Below are positions 42,885 through 52,759 of a stretch of 64,000 nucleotides of DNA, in pieces. The stretch's first letter is position 1. Each line of letters opens with the position of its first letter. Both the position numbers and the translations under genes were made by a program. This stretch comes from Geothrix oryzisoli (GTDB taxonomy: Bacteria > Acidobacteriota > Holophagae > Holophagales > Holophagaceae), in contig NZ_JAKZLB010000004.1 in the NCBI RefSeq assembly GCF_022808865.1, positions 1-64,000 on the forward strand, in the 5' to 3' direction. The notes below the pieces were generated by a model. That model saw only the letters and a list, made by a program, of their open reading frames with translations. It made no database searches and was not told where the DNA came from.

Positions 42885-42918
42885 CGCGGCCACACCCCGT
42901 TCTGAAGGCAGACCCTAG
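42885..42918. repeat. Right arm of a 34-bp inverted repeat
   Basis: Reverse-complement partner of 42644-42677, 207 bp apart. It contains the stop codon of the hybB-like gene. Together the arms would let the 275-bp segment fold into one long stem or mark the ends of an inserted or invertible element. Confidence 0.8.
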
Positions 42919-44084
42919 GCTCCTATGGCCGGTTCCTTGGGACGCTCCGCCACCGGGCCTTCGGGGAAGACCGAGAAAGTGCGGACGGCGAAGGCGAAGA
43001 CCGCCATGCCGATGGCCACCAGGCCCAGGGACACGGTGATCTCCATGGCCGAGGGCAGGTAGCGCGTGCCGGAGGCCGCCTCCATGCCCGTGATGCTCAC
43101 GTTCAGGCGGTTCATGACGAACCCGAGCACCGCCAGGAAGGCGCTGCCCACCAGCCAGTCGGGGTTCGTGCGAAGGCGTCGGAACGACATCAGCACCACC
43201 GGCAGCACCACGCCGAGCGTGAACTCGAGGAGGAACATGCGCCCTTCATAGCTGAGGTTGAAGATCGTCCCGAACGCGTGGTTGCGGGCGATCCCCTGCA
43301 GCCGCATGAGGCCGTAGATGCCCAGCGCCACCACCATGCCCCGGGCCAGGGGTTCCAGGAGGTCCATCTCCAGGTGGCGGTGGAAGGCCCGCTTGCTGAG
43401 GTACGACTCCAGGACGATCATGCCGATGCCCGCGCCGATGGCCGAGATGTAGAAGTGGAGCGGCAGCATCGGGGAGTACCAGAGCGGATGCAGCTTGCTG
43501 GGGACGATGAGGTAGAGCGAGCCCAGCGACGACTGGTGCAGGGTCGAGAGGAGCACGCCGAGGATGACCAGGGGTGTGATGAGCTGATGGATGAGCTTGG
43601 CCGGTGTGTGGAAGCCGAAGTACTCGAGCACCACCGGGGCGAACTCCACAGCCAGCACCGTGGTGTAGAGCATCACGCACCAGGCCACCTCGAACATGAC
43701 CGAGTGCGTGTTCCAGTAGATGATGGCGTGCCAGATGCGCCAGGGCTGGCCCAGATCGAGCAGGAGCGCCACGATCACGAAGGCGTAGCCGAGGAAGCCC
43801 GTGAGGATCGTGGGGCGAACGATGGGCTCGAAGCGATGGAGGTTGAAGAGGTGCACCACGGCGGTGAGGGTGAAGGCGCCGGCGGCCAGGCCCACGCCGC
43901 AGAGGAGGTCGAAGCCGATCCAGAGGCCCCAGGGGAACTGGTCGCTCAGGTTGGTGACCGCCCCGAGGCCCTTGGTGTAGCGGATCACGGTGACTGCGCA
44001 GAAGGCGAGGAACAGGACCACGAAGACCGCTGTCCAGAAACCCGGCCGGAACCGGCGCGGCGCGAGCGTAGCGAGGGTGTTCAT
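42915..44084 (-). CDS. HybB/NrfD-family quinone-interacting membrane subunit
   Basis: The 389-aa protein has about ten transmembrane helices and the NrfD/PsrC/HybB family texture: TNLSDQFPWGLWIGFDLLCGVGLAAGAF, LGYAFVIVALLLDLGQPWRIWHAIIYWN-type blocks, HQSSLGSLYLIVPSKLHPLWYSPMLPLHF, and a late VMNRLNVSITG. HybB anchors hydrogenase-2 in E. coli and passes electrons to quinone. Its start overlaps the HybA-like gene (ATGA). No hydrogenase or molybdoenzyme subunit is adjacent, so the partner is unknown. Near-HybB similarity is stronger than to NrfD, judged by the LDLGQPWRIWH and SSLGSL segments. Confidence 0.9.
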   Translation of the reverse strand: MNTLATLAPRRFRPGFWTAVFVVLFLAFCAVTVIRYTKGLGAVTNLSDQFPWGLWIGFDLLCGVGLAAGAFTLTAVVHLFNLHRFEPIVRPTILTGFLGYAFVIVALLLDLGQPWRIWHAIIYWNTHSVMFEVAWCVMLYTTVLAVEFAPVVLEYFGFHTPAKLIHQLITPLVILGVLLSTLHQSSLGSLYLIVPSKLHPLWYSPMLPLHFYISAIGAGIGMIVLESYLSKRAFHRHLEMDLLEPLARGMVVALGIYGLMRLQGIARNHAFGTIFNLSYEGRMFLLEFTLGVVLPVVLMSFRRLRTNPDWLVGSAFLAVLGFVMNRLNVSITGMEAASGTRYLPSAMEITVSLGLVAIGMAVFAFAVRTFSVFPEGPVAERPKEPAIGA

Positions 44085-44854
44085 GACCGGTCCTCCCGTT
44101 CATTGCCTTGTCCGTTGCGGCCATGGCCGTTGGCCGTGGCCTTGGCCACCTCCTCACGCCGGGCGGTGATCCAGTGCACCCCATACAGGAAGACGGCCCA
44201 CACCGCCACGAAGTCGGGGATGTTCGACAGCACCTGCCAGGTCTTCATGGCCGGAGGCTCGCCCGGCAGGTTGGACTTCAGCCCCAGCTTCTCGAAGGGC
44301 ACGTTGGAGATCATCAGGACCGAGGTTCCACCGGCTTCCGTGAGTCCGTAGATGTGGTCCACGTAGGCCCCGGGCTTCTGCCGGATGCGGGTGCGGGCCT
44401 CCCAGATCAGATCCTCCTTCTTGCCGAAGATCGTGGCCTCCGCCGGGCAGGCCGCGGCGCAGGCGGTGGGCTGCCCCTCCTTGATGCGGCCCGCGCACAT
44501 GATGCACTTGCCGACCACGGGCACCGGCCGGTCCCATTGGTATTTCGGGATCTCGAAGGGACAGGCCATCATGCAGTAGCGGCAGCCCATGCAGCGCTCG
44601 GCATCGTAGACCACCGGCCCTTCCGGCGTCTTCTTCAGCGCGCCCACGGGGCAGACGGAGGCGCAGGTGGGCACTTCGCAGTGCATGCACAGGCGCCGCA
44701 CGTTGAGGCCCTCCCGCTCCTGGACCGTGGTCCAGGTATAGGCCGTCAACACCTCCTCTACCTTGCCCGGTAGCTTGTTCTGCTCCTTGCACGCGGAGCT
44801 GCAGGCGCCGCAACCGATGCAGCGCGTAGCGTCGAAGAGAAGGCCCATGCCCAT
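44081..44854 (-). CDS. HybA-like four-cluster ferredoxin subunit
   Basis: The 257-aa protein has four cysteine groups, CIGCGACSSAC, CMHCEVPTCASVC, CMGCRYCMMAC and CIMCAGRIKEGQPTACAAAC, for four Fe-S clusters. A C-terminal transmembrane helix (FVAVWAVFLYGVHWI, about 217-232) anchors it, as in HybA. Unlike E. coli HybA, there is no twin-arginine signal: the protein starts MGMGLLFDATRC. It is thus cytoplasmic or exported with a partner. It heads the redox-subunit/regulator operon. Confidence 0.9.
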   Translation of the reverse strand: MGMGLLFDATRCIGCGACSSACKEQNKLPGKVEEVLTAYTWTTVQEREGLNVRRLCMHCEVPTCASVCPVGALKKTPEGPVVYDAERCMGCRYCMMACPFEIPKYQWDRPVPVVGKCIMCAGRIKEGQPTACAAACPAEATIFGKKEDLIWEARTRIRQKPGAYVDHIYGLTEAGGTSVLMISNVPFEKLGLKSNLPGEPPAMKTWQVLSNIPDFVAVWAVFLYGVHWITARREEVAKATANGHGRNGQGNEREDRS

Positions 44855-45166
44855 GGGTTCTCCTGCCTTTTCAAGTTTCCGGGAGGTATTCCCGGAGGTT
44901 CGAAAGAAGCATCCATTCGGGCGAAACCATAGTCAACCCCTTGGTATGAATTAAAAATGACGATGTTGTCTCATATAAGAAAAAAGCTTCGCTTTCGCGA
45001 GCCACTTCCCAGGAACTGCATGGGTTAGGCCATCCCGTTCTTCGCGCCATCCCCCGTTGCAGGGGCGGGTTTTCCGTTCCCCGGCTTCAGCCCCCCTACT
45101 GGTGGTTTTTTGTCACTTTGCAACACCCTCTAAGGACATTCAGGTCGCCTTACCCTCACGGCCATG

Positions 45167-45202
45167 CCGAGAAACGCCCTGCGACCGCGGGGCGTTTCTC
45201 GG
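45167..45202. repeat. Perfect 13-bp inverted repeat, terminator-like
   Basis: CCGAGAAACGCCC (45167-45179) pairs with GGGCGTTTCTCGG (45190-45202) around a 10-base loop. It resembles the groEL terminator 140 bp away in layout and is followed by a CGGCTGA...TTAATACATGTC string also found at the groEL 3' end. No T-tract. Confidence 0.6.
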
Positions 45203-45307
45203 ACAACTGCCGGCTGATGGCTCTTAATACATGTCGCGACGATGCGGGGCCCCCTGGGAGCGAATCACGCCCATCCGAGCCCCCCCAAACTCCTAGCCAG
45301 TGCATCC

Positions 45308-45337
45308 AAAAAAAGGCCCCGCAACCGCGGGGCCTTT
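45308..45337 (-). terminator. groEL rho-independent terminator
   Basis: AAAGGCCCCGC (45312-45322) and GCGGGGCCTTT (45327-45337) form a perfect 11-bp stem with an AACC loop. Read on the minus strand it is followed by a run of seven T, 24 bp after the groEL stop. Confidence 0.88.
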
Positions 45338-45360
45338 CCACGAACCGCAGTCGCGGCTGA

Positions 45361-47094
<1,734 letters not shown>

Positions 47095-47382
47095 TTAGCC
47101 GACGATCGCGAGAATCTCGTCTTCGCGCACGATCACGTGGTCGACGCCGTCGATCTTCACTTCCGTGCCGCTGTACTTCCCGATCAGCACCTTCTCGCCA
47201 GCCTTGACGGACATGGGGTTGCGGGTGCCGTTCTCGTTGATCTTGCCCTCGCCGACGGCCACCACTTCAGCCTCCATGGGCTTCTCCTTGGCGGTGTCGG
47301 GGATGATGATGCCGCCCTTGACGGTCTCGGCGGCGTCGACGCGCTTCAGCACCACGCGGTCGGAAAGAGGCTTGATAGCCAT
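47095..47382 (-). CDS. groES: Co-chaperonin GroES
   Basis: The 95-aa protein has the GroES hallmark DRVVLKRVDAAETVKGGIII (mobile loop), GEGKINENGTRNPM, VLIGKYSGTEVKIDG and VIVREDEILAIVG. It caps the GroEL ring. It is the first gene of the heat-shock operon, starting 43 bp from a CIRCE element. Confidence 0.98.
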   Translation of the reverse strand: MAIKPLSDRVVLKRVDAAETVKGGIIIPDTAKEKPMEAEVVAVGEGKINENGTRNPMSVKAGEKVLIGKYSGTEVKIDGVDHVIVREDEILAIVG

Positions 47383-47424
47383 GGGACCTCCTTGGAAAGA
47401 AGTGAAAGGGACGAAAGGGAGCTG

Positions 47425-47451
47425 TTAGCACTCGGCCACAGCGAGTGCCAA
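47425..47451. promoter_or_regulatory. CIRCE operator for HrcA
   Basis: TTAGCACTC-N9-GAGTGCCAA (47425-47433, spacer 47434-47442, 47443-47451) matches the CIRCE consensus TTAGCACTC-N9-GAGTGCTAA in 17 of 18 positions. It stands between the promoter and groES, the usual arrangement for HrcA repression of groESL. Confidence 0.92.
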
Positions 47452-47480
47452 GTCTGTCATCGATCCCAGGACCCGGTCAA
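47451..47480 (-). promoter_or_regulatory. Putative groESL promoter
   Basis: On the minus strand TTGACC (47480-47475) is followed after 18 bases by CAGACT (47456-47451), ending where the CIRCE begins. The -35 is good, the -10 weak. Position relative to CIRCE supports it. Confidence 0.5.
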
Positions 47481-47595
47481 GCAGGATTTTTCAAGGTTTC
47501 GAAATATTTTAGTCTCAATGATTAATATTTTCTTCATTACATTGTCATATTCCAAATCCGAACGGCGGGCTCTCAGCGGGTGTAGCCTCAATTCC

Positions 47596-48294
47596 ATGGA
47601 ACACCTTGCCATCCTGCGCGACCTGCAAGCCACCTTGGACTACCTTCGGACCATTGAGCGCGACCTGTCGGCCCTGCCCCCGGATCTGGCGGCCCTGGAC
47701 ACCCGGCTCAAAGCCATCGAGAAGCAGATGGCGGAAAAGACCAAGTCGCTGGACTCGGCCCGGACGCATATCCAGGTGAAATCCAAGGAGCTGGTCCTGG
47801 CGCAGAAGGACGAGGAGCGCGCCCGGGCTGCCGTCAAGACCACCAGCCAGAAAGTGCATTACACCGCGGCCATCCGCGAGCTGGACGAGAAGGAGCGCCT
47901 GCGTGCCTCCGTCTCCCGCCCCCTGAAGGCCTACGAAACTGAAGCGGACGCCCTCACGCAGGCGCTGGCGGCACTCGAATCCGAGCGCGCCACGCTCAAG
48001 GCCCAGTTCGACGAACTCCACGCCATCTTCCTGGCCGAGCATGCCAACCAGGTCGAGGGGCGCAAGCAGCTCAAGGCCAAGCAGGCCGCGCTGGAGGCCA
48101 AGCTGGCCACGCCTGAGGTCACCCGGTTCCACCGGCTCGCCAGCGCCCGCCAGGGCCGCGTCGTGGTGCCCGTGGAGAACGGCGCCTGCTCGGGCTGCCA
48201 CGTGAAGCTCCGCGGCCCCTTCCTCTTCCAGCTGAAAGAGGCCAAGGACGCCGTGGCCTGCGAATCCTGCCAGCGGATCCTCTTCCTGCCGTGA
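47596..48294 (+). CDS. CdsZ-like coiled-coil protein with C4-type zinc ribbon
   Basis: The 232-aa protein is a long N-terminal coiled coil (about 1-170, heptad-rich in Leu, Lys, Glu) followed by a C4 zinc ribbon: CSGCHVKL and CESCQRIL. This is the zf-RING_7/CT398-like family (CdsZ/FliH-associated in Chlamydia and others), cytoplasmic proteins of unclear role. Start ATG 47596. Its stop overlaps the next gene's start in GTGA, a pairing common in other bacteria. Confidence 0.85.
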   Translation: MEHLAILRDLQATLDYLRTIERDLSALPPDLAALDTRLKAIEKQMAEKTKSLDSARTHIQVKSKELVLAQKDEERARAAVKTTSQKVHYTAAIRELDEKERLRASVSRPLKAYETEADALTQALAALESERATLKAQFDELHAIFLAEHANQVEGRKQLKAKQAALEAKLATPEVTRFHRLASARQGRVVVPVENGACSGCHVKLRGPFLFQLKEAKDAVACESCQRILFLP

Positions 48295-48956
48295 ACCTGG
48301 CAGATCGCCTCGAGGGCCTGCGCGCCCGCATCATCCAGGCCTGCGAGGCCGCGGACCGCGACCCGCAGAGCGTCGAGCTGCTGCCGGTTTCTAAGAAGCA
48401 GCCCCTGGCGTTGATCCAGGAGGCGGCGGCCCTCGGCTTCACGCGCTTCGGCGAGAACTATGTGCAGGAGGGCGCCGACAAGGCCGCCGCCGCGCCCGAC
48501 CTGGCCTTCGTGCTCCTCGGCCCCCTCCAGCGCAACAAAGCCAAGCCCGCCCTTCAGCATTTCCGGGAGATCCAGAGCCTGGATCGCCCCGAGCTGGCCG
48601 AGCGCCTGCGCCGCCTGGCCGGAGAACTGGGCGTGGTTCGCCCCGTCTGGATCCAGGTGGACCTCTGGGACGAAGCGACCAAACTCGGCGGCTGCGCCGA
48701 GGCGGATCTGCCCGCCCTGATGGGGGCCCTCGGTGATGACCCCCACCTGCCGCTCCGGGGTCTCATGGCCATTCCTCCGCCCGAAGACCCGGGCGCCTTC
48801 GTCCAGCTGCAAGCCCTGCGCGAGCGCCTCCAGCAGGACCTGGGACGGCCCCTGCGCCTCAGCATGGGGATGAGCGCCGACCTGGAAGCCGCCGTGAAGG
48901 CTGGCAGCGACCAGGTCCGCATCGGCACAGCCTTCTTCGGCGAGCGGCAGTACTGA
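48291..48956 (+). CDS. PLP homeostasis protein, YggS/PROSC family
   Basis: The 221-aa TIM-barrel-type PLP-binding protein has LLPVSKKQP (PLP lysine Lys35), GFTRFGENYVQEGADK, LLGPLQRNK, SLDRPELAERL and the C-terminal LSMGMSADLEAAVKAGSDQVRIGTAFFG. YggS proteins balance free PLP and amino-acid pools; no catalytic activity is firmly known. GTG start overlaps the upstream stop. Confidence 0.94.
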   Translation: MNLADRLEGLRARIIQACEAADRDPQSVELLPVSKKQPLALIQEAAALGFTRFGENYVQEGADKAAAAPDLAFVLLGPLQRNKAKPALQHFREIQSLDRPELAERLRRLAGELGVVRPVWIQVDLWDEATKLGGCAEADLPALMGALGDDPHLPLRGLMAIPPPEDPGAFVQLQALRERLQQDLGRPLRLSMGMSADLEAAVKAGSDQVRIGTAFFGERQY

Positions 48957-49039
48957 GGCCGGAGCACCCTTCCCGGAGGTAGGGCCTCGCGATCCCTTCC
49001 GCTTCATGGTTCGATGGCTCTTCCACCCCTGGAGCCTCC

Positions 49040-49465
49040 ATGACCACGATCAAGACCGCCACGGCCACCCTGCCCGTCTCCGCCGACGCGCTGTACGCCT
49101 TCCTCTCGGACCTCTCGAAGCACCGCGCCTTCCTCGAGCCGGCCGCCATGGCCTTCCAGGGCGACGCCGACAGGCACAGCTATGTCATCGAGGTCATGGG
49201 CATGAAGATGCCCCAGGAGCTGGTGGTGAAGGAGCGCGTGCCCGGCCAGCGGGTGGTGTTGGTCCCCGGCGCGAAAAAGATGTTCGATCACGAGCTGCGC
49301 TTCGAGATTGCCGCCGCCGGCGAGGGTTCCACCCTGCGCCTCGTGGACGAGGCCGACATCCCCATGATGATGGCCATGATGGGCGCCGAGAAGCTGCTCC
49401 AGGGCCAGCTGGACAGCGGCCTGGCGCGGATCCAGGAACTGGCGGGAGCGGGCCAGCTGGTCTGA
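49040..49465 (+). CDS. SRPBCC (START-like) protein
   Basis: The 141-aa protein shows the SRPBCC pattern: TATLPVSADALYAFLSDLSKHRAFLEPA, then a beta sheet (YVIEVMGMKMPQEL), ending in a long C-terminal helix (LDSGLARIQELAG). Such proteins bind hydrophobic ligands. It is close to the coenzyme Q-binding/DUF3211-like subgroup by texture only. Function is unknown. Confidence 0.78.
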   Translation: MTTIKTATATLPVSADALYAFLSDLSKHRAFLEPAAMAFQGDADRHSYVIEVMGMKMPQELVVKERVPGQRVVLVPGAKKMFDHELRFEIAAAGEGSTLRLVDEADIPMMMAMMGAEKLLQGQLDSGLARIQELAGAGQLV

Positions 49466-49497
49466 ACGATTAAGGATCCGGGTCCACCGGGAAGACC

Positions 49498-49586
49498 GGA
49501 ACCGGGGATGCACGGGGATGAACGGTGAGGGGGAAGGCAGGCTCCTGCTTTTCATCCCCGTCCATCGCCGTTCATCACCGGTTTCC
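49498..49586. repeat. Intergenic inverted repeat built of ACGG-GATG units
   Basis: Left arm ACCGGGGATGCACGGGGATG (49501-49520) continuing AACGG, and right arm TTCATCCCCGTCCATCGCCG (49551-49570) continuing TTCATCACCGGT, are complementary copies of a 10-base unit ACGGnGATGn repeated about three times. Such GATGAACACGGATG-like strings are dispersed in many bacterial genomes. The arms could fold into a hairpin in the 209-bp gap after the SRPBCC gene. Confidence 0.55.
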
Positions 49587-49674
49587 TTTCTGGCGTTTCC
49601 CTGAAAGGATTCCCTTCATCGCGACATGACCTGGTACCGGGCCCATCCCGCCCGCACCCATCCCCGGAGGTTCC

Positions 49675-51105
49675 ATGCGCCCCGCCCTGCTGCTCGCCGC
49701 CCTGCCCTCGCTCCTGATCTCCCAGGAAGCGGTCACCACGCTGAAGGACCAGAAGGCCCTGGCGGTCACGATCTACAACGACAACCTGGCCCTGGTGAAG
49801 GACACCCGAGAGGTGCGGCTGCCGAAGGGCGAATCCCGCCTGGCCTTCCAGGAGGTGTCCGCCCAGATCCGGCCGGAAACAGCCCTGCTGCGGAACCTGA
49901 CGCACCCGAAGGACTTCTGGGTGGCGGAACAGAACTTCGACTTCGACCTGCTCACGCCCCAGAAGCTGTTGGAGAAGTATGTGGGCGAGAAGGTGACGGT
50001 GATCTCCGCCCGGCCGAAAGCGGCCGGCCCGGGCACCGATGAGATCCGCGAGGAGGCCACGGTGCTGGCCACCAACAACGGCACCGTGCTCCAATTCGCT
50101 GATCGCATCGAGACCAGCGCTCCCGGCCGGATCGCCTTCCCGAAGGTGCCCGGCAACCTGCGGGCCCGGCCCACCCTGGTGATCAGCCTCAACAGCGGCG
50201 CCGACCGCGAGCAGAAGCTGGAGCTGAGCTACCTCACGGGCGGGCTCTCCTGGCGGGCCGACTACGTGGCCAACCTGGCGCCGGACGAGAAGACCCTCGA
50301 CCTCAGCGGCTGGGTGACCCTCACCAATCAGAGCGGCGCCGCCTATCCCAACGCCACCCTGCAGCTGGTGGCGGGGGATGTGAACCGGGCGCAGCAGCGT
50401 CCCGAGCGCGTCTACGAAATGGCGGGAATGGCCGCCAAGGCCGCCCCGGCGGCACCCCGCATGGCCGAAGAGAGCCTCTTCGAGTACCACCTCTACACCT
50501 TGGACCGCCCCACCACCCTGGCCGTGAACCAGACCAAGCAGGTGGCCCTGCTCAGCGCCAGCGCCGTGCCCGTCCGCAAGGAGTACCTGCTTCAGGGCCA
50601 GCCCTACTACTACTCCGGCAGCTATGGCGACCTGGGCGACAAGCAGAAGGTGGCGGTCTTCGTGGCCTTCGACAACAAGGAATCCAGCCGCCTGGGCATG
50701 CCCCTGCCCAAGGGCATCATCCGCGTCTACAAGCGCGACAGCGCCGGCCGCGCCCAGTTCGTGGGCGAGGACAATGTCGACCACACACCCAAGAACGAGC
50801 TGGTCCGCCTGAAGCTGGGCGAGGCCTTCGATGTCACCGCCCGGCGCAAGCAGACCGACTACAAGAGCCTCGGCCGGCAGGGGAAGTTCGGCTTCGTCCA
50901 TGAGTCCGCGTACGAGATCGAGCTGAAGAACGCCAAGAAGGAGGCCATCACCGTCAGCGTGCTCGAGCCCCTGCCCGGCGACTGGGAGATGCTGCAGAAC
51001 AGCCAGCCCTTCGCCAAGGAGAGCGCGGGCACTGCCCGCTTCAGCGTCACCGTCCCCGCCGAGGGCAGCGCCAAGCTGACCTATCGCGTGCGGGTGAAGT
51101 GGTAG
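49675..51105 (+). CDS. DUF4139-domain secreted protein
   Basis: The 476-aa protein has a short signal (RPALLLAALPSLLISQ), an N-terminal domain with VTIYNDNLALVKDTREVRLP, TALLRNLTHPKDFWVAEQNF and ELSYLTGGLSWRADYVANL, and the long C-terminal beta sandwich characteristic of DUF4139 (TLDRPTTLAVNQTKQVALL; FGFVHESAYEIELKNAKKEA; LPGDWEML). Members are widespread secreted proteins of unknown role, possibly surface structure. It directly precedes the DUF58/Bat operon, 50 bp away. Confidence 0.85.
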   Translation: MRPALLLAALPSLLISQEAVTTLKDQKALAVTIYNDNLALVKDTREVRLPKGESRLAFQEVSAQIRPETALLRNLTHPKDFWVAEQNFDFDLLTPQKLLEKYVGEKVTVISARPKAAGPGTDEIREEATVLATNNGTVLQFADRIETSAPGRIAFPKVPGNLRARPTLVISLNSGADREQKLELSYLTGGLSWRADYVANLAPDEKTLDLSGWVTLTNQSGAAYPNATLQLVAGDVNRAQQRPERVYEMAGMAAKAAPAAPRMAEESLFEYHLYTLDRPTTLAVNQTKQVALLSASAVPVRKEYLLQGQPYYYSGSYGDLGDKQKVAVFVAFDNKESSRLGMPLPKGIIRVYKRDSAGRAQFVGEDNVDHTPKNELVRLKLGEAFDVTARRKQTDYKSLGRQGKFGFVHESAYEIELKNAKKEAITVSVLEPLPGDWEMLQNSQPFAKESAGTARFSVTVPAEGSAKLTYRVRVKW

Positions 51106-51155
51106 GACAGACTCTCGCCTCCCGCGGGGCCCGCCCTGCGCCATACTGAACCCCC

Positions 51156-51920
51156 ATGCCCCTTCCCGCCCGCTTCCTCGCCCGCCTGCGACGCCTGCCT
51201 CTGCGCCTGCGCGGCCGCCTGAGCGGCGGCACCGAGGGCCAGCATCCCTCCAAGCTCAAGGGCGCCGGCCTCACCTTCGTGGAAAACCGGCCCTACGTGC
51301 CGGGGGATGATCCCCGCTTCATCAATTGGCCCCTCACGGCACGCACCGGCGAGCCGATCATGAAACGGTTCGAAAGCAGCCGCGACCTGGTGCTGTGGCT
51401 GGTGGTGGATCCCTCGCCCTCCATGTTCCTGGGCGATCCCGTGTCGCCCCTGCGCTGGACCATGGAGCTCTGCGGGGCCGCCTTCGCCACCCTCCAGGCC
51501 ACGGGGGACCGCCTGGGCCTCATCGTCCCCGGCGACGGGCGCACGCCCGCCCTGCGCATCGCTCCCAAGCGCGGCCGCATCCATGGCCTGCGCATCCTGG
51601 AGACGCTGGCCGAGCGGGGGCCGTCCCTTCCCACGGAGGCCGCCTGGCGCGAGGCCTTGGGCCACTGGGGCGAGCACGGGAAGGGCCATCGCCTCTGGCT
51701 CTTCAGCAACGGCGCGGGGCTGCAGGGTCTGGCCCCGCTCCTGAAGCCCCTGGCCACCCGCCACCGGCTGGTCTGGTTCCAGCCGGAGACCCCCGAGAAC
51801 CCCAAGGCCCCGGCCTGGCCCGACCCGGGTTTCTCCGCCGCCATCGAGCGGCAGCGCTGGGACCTCCTGGAGGACCCCATCGTGAAGCTGAACGCCTGGC
51901 TGCGGGTGGGGGGGGCATGA
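51156..51920 (+). CDS. DUF58 protein
   Basis: The 254-aa protein has the DUF58 core: FVENRPYVPGDDPRFINWPLTARTG and FESSRDLVLWLVVDPSPSMFL (with a vWA-like DxSxS, here DPSPS), ending in RLVWFQPETP. DUF58 proteins accompany MoxR ATPases and vWA proteins. It is the first of four coupled genes; the MoxR gene itself is not in the window. Its stop overlaps the next start (ATGA). Confidence 0.88.
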   Translation: MPLPARFLARLRRLPLRLRGRLSGGTEGQHPSKLKGAGLTFVENRPYVPGDDPRFINWPLTARTGEPIMKRFESSRDLVLWLVVDPSPSMFLGDPVSPLRWTMELCGAAFATLQATGDRLGLIVPGDGRTPALRIAPKRGRIHGLRILETLAERGPSLPTEAAWREALGHWGEHGKGHRLWLFSNGAGLQGLAPLLKPLATRHRLVWFQPETPENPKAPAWPDPGFSAAIERQRWDLLEDPIVKLNAWLRVGGA

Positions 51921-52759
51921 TGCTGGCGCTGGGTTCCTCCAATCGCCCTTTCATGCCCGGAGTCCGCAGGCGCATTCCGAGCTATCAAAAGACTGGGGTT
52001 CTGGTGCTGGCGGGGTGCCTGTCCGTCCTGGCCAGCCCCACCTGGAAGGCGCCGGGTCGGCTCAAGCTGGGTGAACTGCAGGTGCTCGAGCTGCGGGAGG
52101 AGGATCCGGCGGCGCCAGCGCCGCCTCGACCCACCGTGGAGGACCGCCTCGGGCCGCTCCGCCTCCGCTCCATGGAGCCCCTGGCCGATGGGCGTGGCTG
52201 GCGGTTCCAGGTGCAGGCCCTGGAGCCGGGCGCCGCCGTGATTCCCGCCCTGGATCTGGGCAATGGCCAGCGCAGCCCCGAACTGCGCATCGAGGTACCC
52301 CGCACCATCCCCTTCGGCGGACCCTGGGTGGGCTTCGGGGGCGGGAACGAGGATCTCCTGCCAGCCATCCCCTTCCCCTGGGCCTGGGCCAGCCTGCTGC
52401 TGCTGCCGCCCCTGGGCCTCGCCGCCTGGGCCACCCGGCGCTGGCGGAGGGGTTCCGCCAAGCGCCATCTGCACCACGCGGCCCACGCCTTCCGCCGGCA
52501 CTGGCCCCCGGCCAACCGGGATCGGGCCGCCCTCGACGCCGCCCATGCCCTGGGCCGCGACCTGCTGGCTGCCCGCTTCGGGGAGGCCGCCCGGGCCTGG
52601 GGGCCCACCGAATTCCAGGCCCGCAACCTCGACCCCTGGGACCAGTGGGTGAAGAGCCTCGATGCGGCCCGGTTCGGCCGCACGGAACCGCCCTTCCCCG
52701 CCCCGGAGCCGCTGGTGGCGGCGCTGGATGCCCGCGGCGGCCTGAAGGGGGACGCATGA
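51917..52759 (+). CDS. Membrane protein of the DUF58/Bat operon, DUF4381-like position
   Basis: The 280-aa protein has an N-terminal hydrophobic stretch (about 26-38, ending in an LAGC lipobox-like string), a beta-rich middle, a transmembrane helix (WAWASLLLLPPLGLAAW, about 156-173) and a helical C-terminal domain (RDRAALDAAHALGRDLLAAR; NLDPWDQWVKSLDAARF). Between DUF58 and a BatA-like gene, DUF4381 membrane proteins are usual, so that is the likely relation, but the long N-terminal half differs. Confidence 0.65.
   Translation: MMLALGSSNRPFMPGVRRRIPSYQKTGVLVLAGCLSVLASPTWKAPGRLKLGELQVLELREEDPAAPAPPRPTVEDRLGPLRLRSMEPLADGRGWRFQVQALEPGAAVIPALDLGNGQRSPELRIEVPRTIPFGGPWVGFGGGNEDLLPAIPFPWAWASLLLLPPLGLAAWATRRWRRGSAKRHLHHAAHAFRRHWPPANRDRAALDAAHALGRDLLAARFGEAARAWGPTEFQARNLDPWDQWVKSLDAARFGRTEPPFPAPEPLVAALDARGGLKGDA

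Larger units (their letters stand above)
44855..45360. other. 506-bp intergenic region between the HybA-like gene and groEL
   Basis: No credible gene found. The region has an AT-rich island (about 44930-45000) fitting the promoter of the HybA-like operon, though no hexamer pair is convincing. It holds a perfect 13-bp inverted repeat at 45167-45202, a second copy of a groEL-tail-like string, and the groEL terminator. Short frames here are low-complexity and lack ribosome binding sites. Confidence 0.6.

Noticed and set aside
42915-44854. Genuine hydrogenase operon
   Set aside because: Only HybA/HybB-like subunits are present. No large-subunit RxCGxC/DPCxxC motifs are seen in any neighbour.
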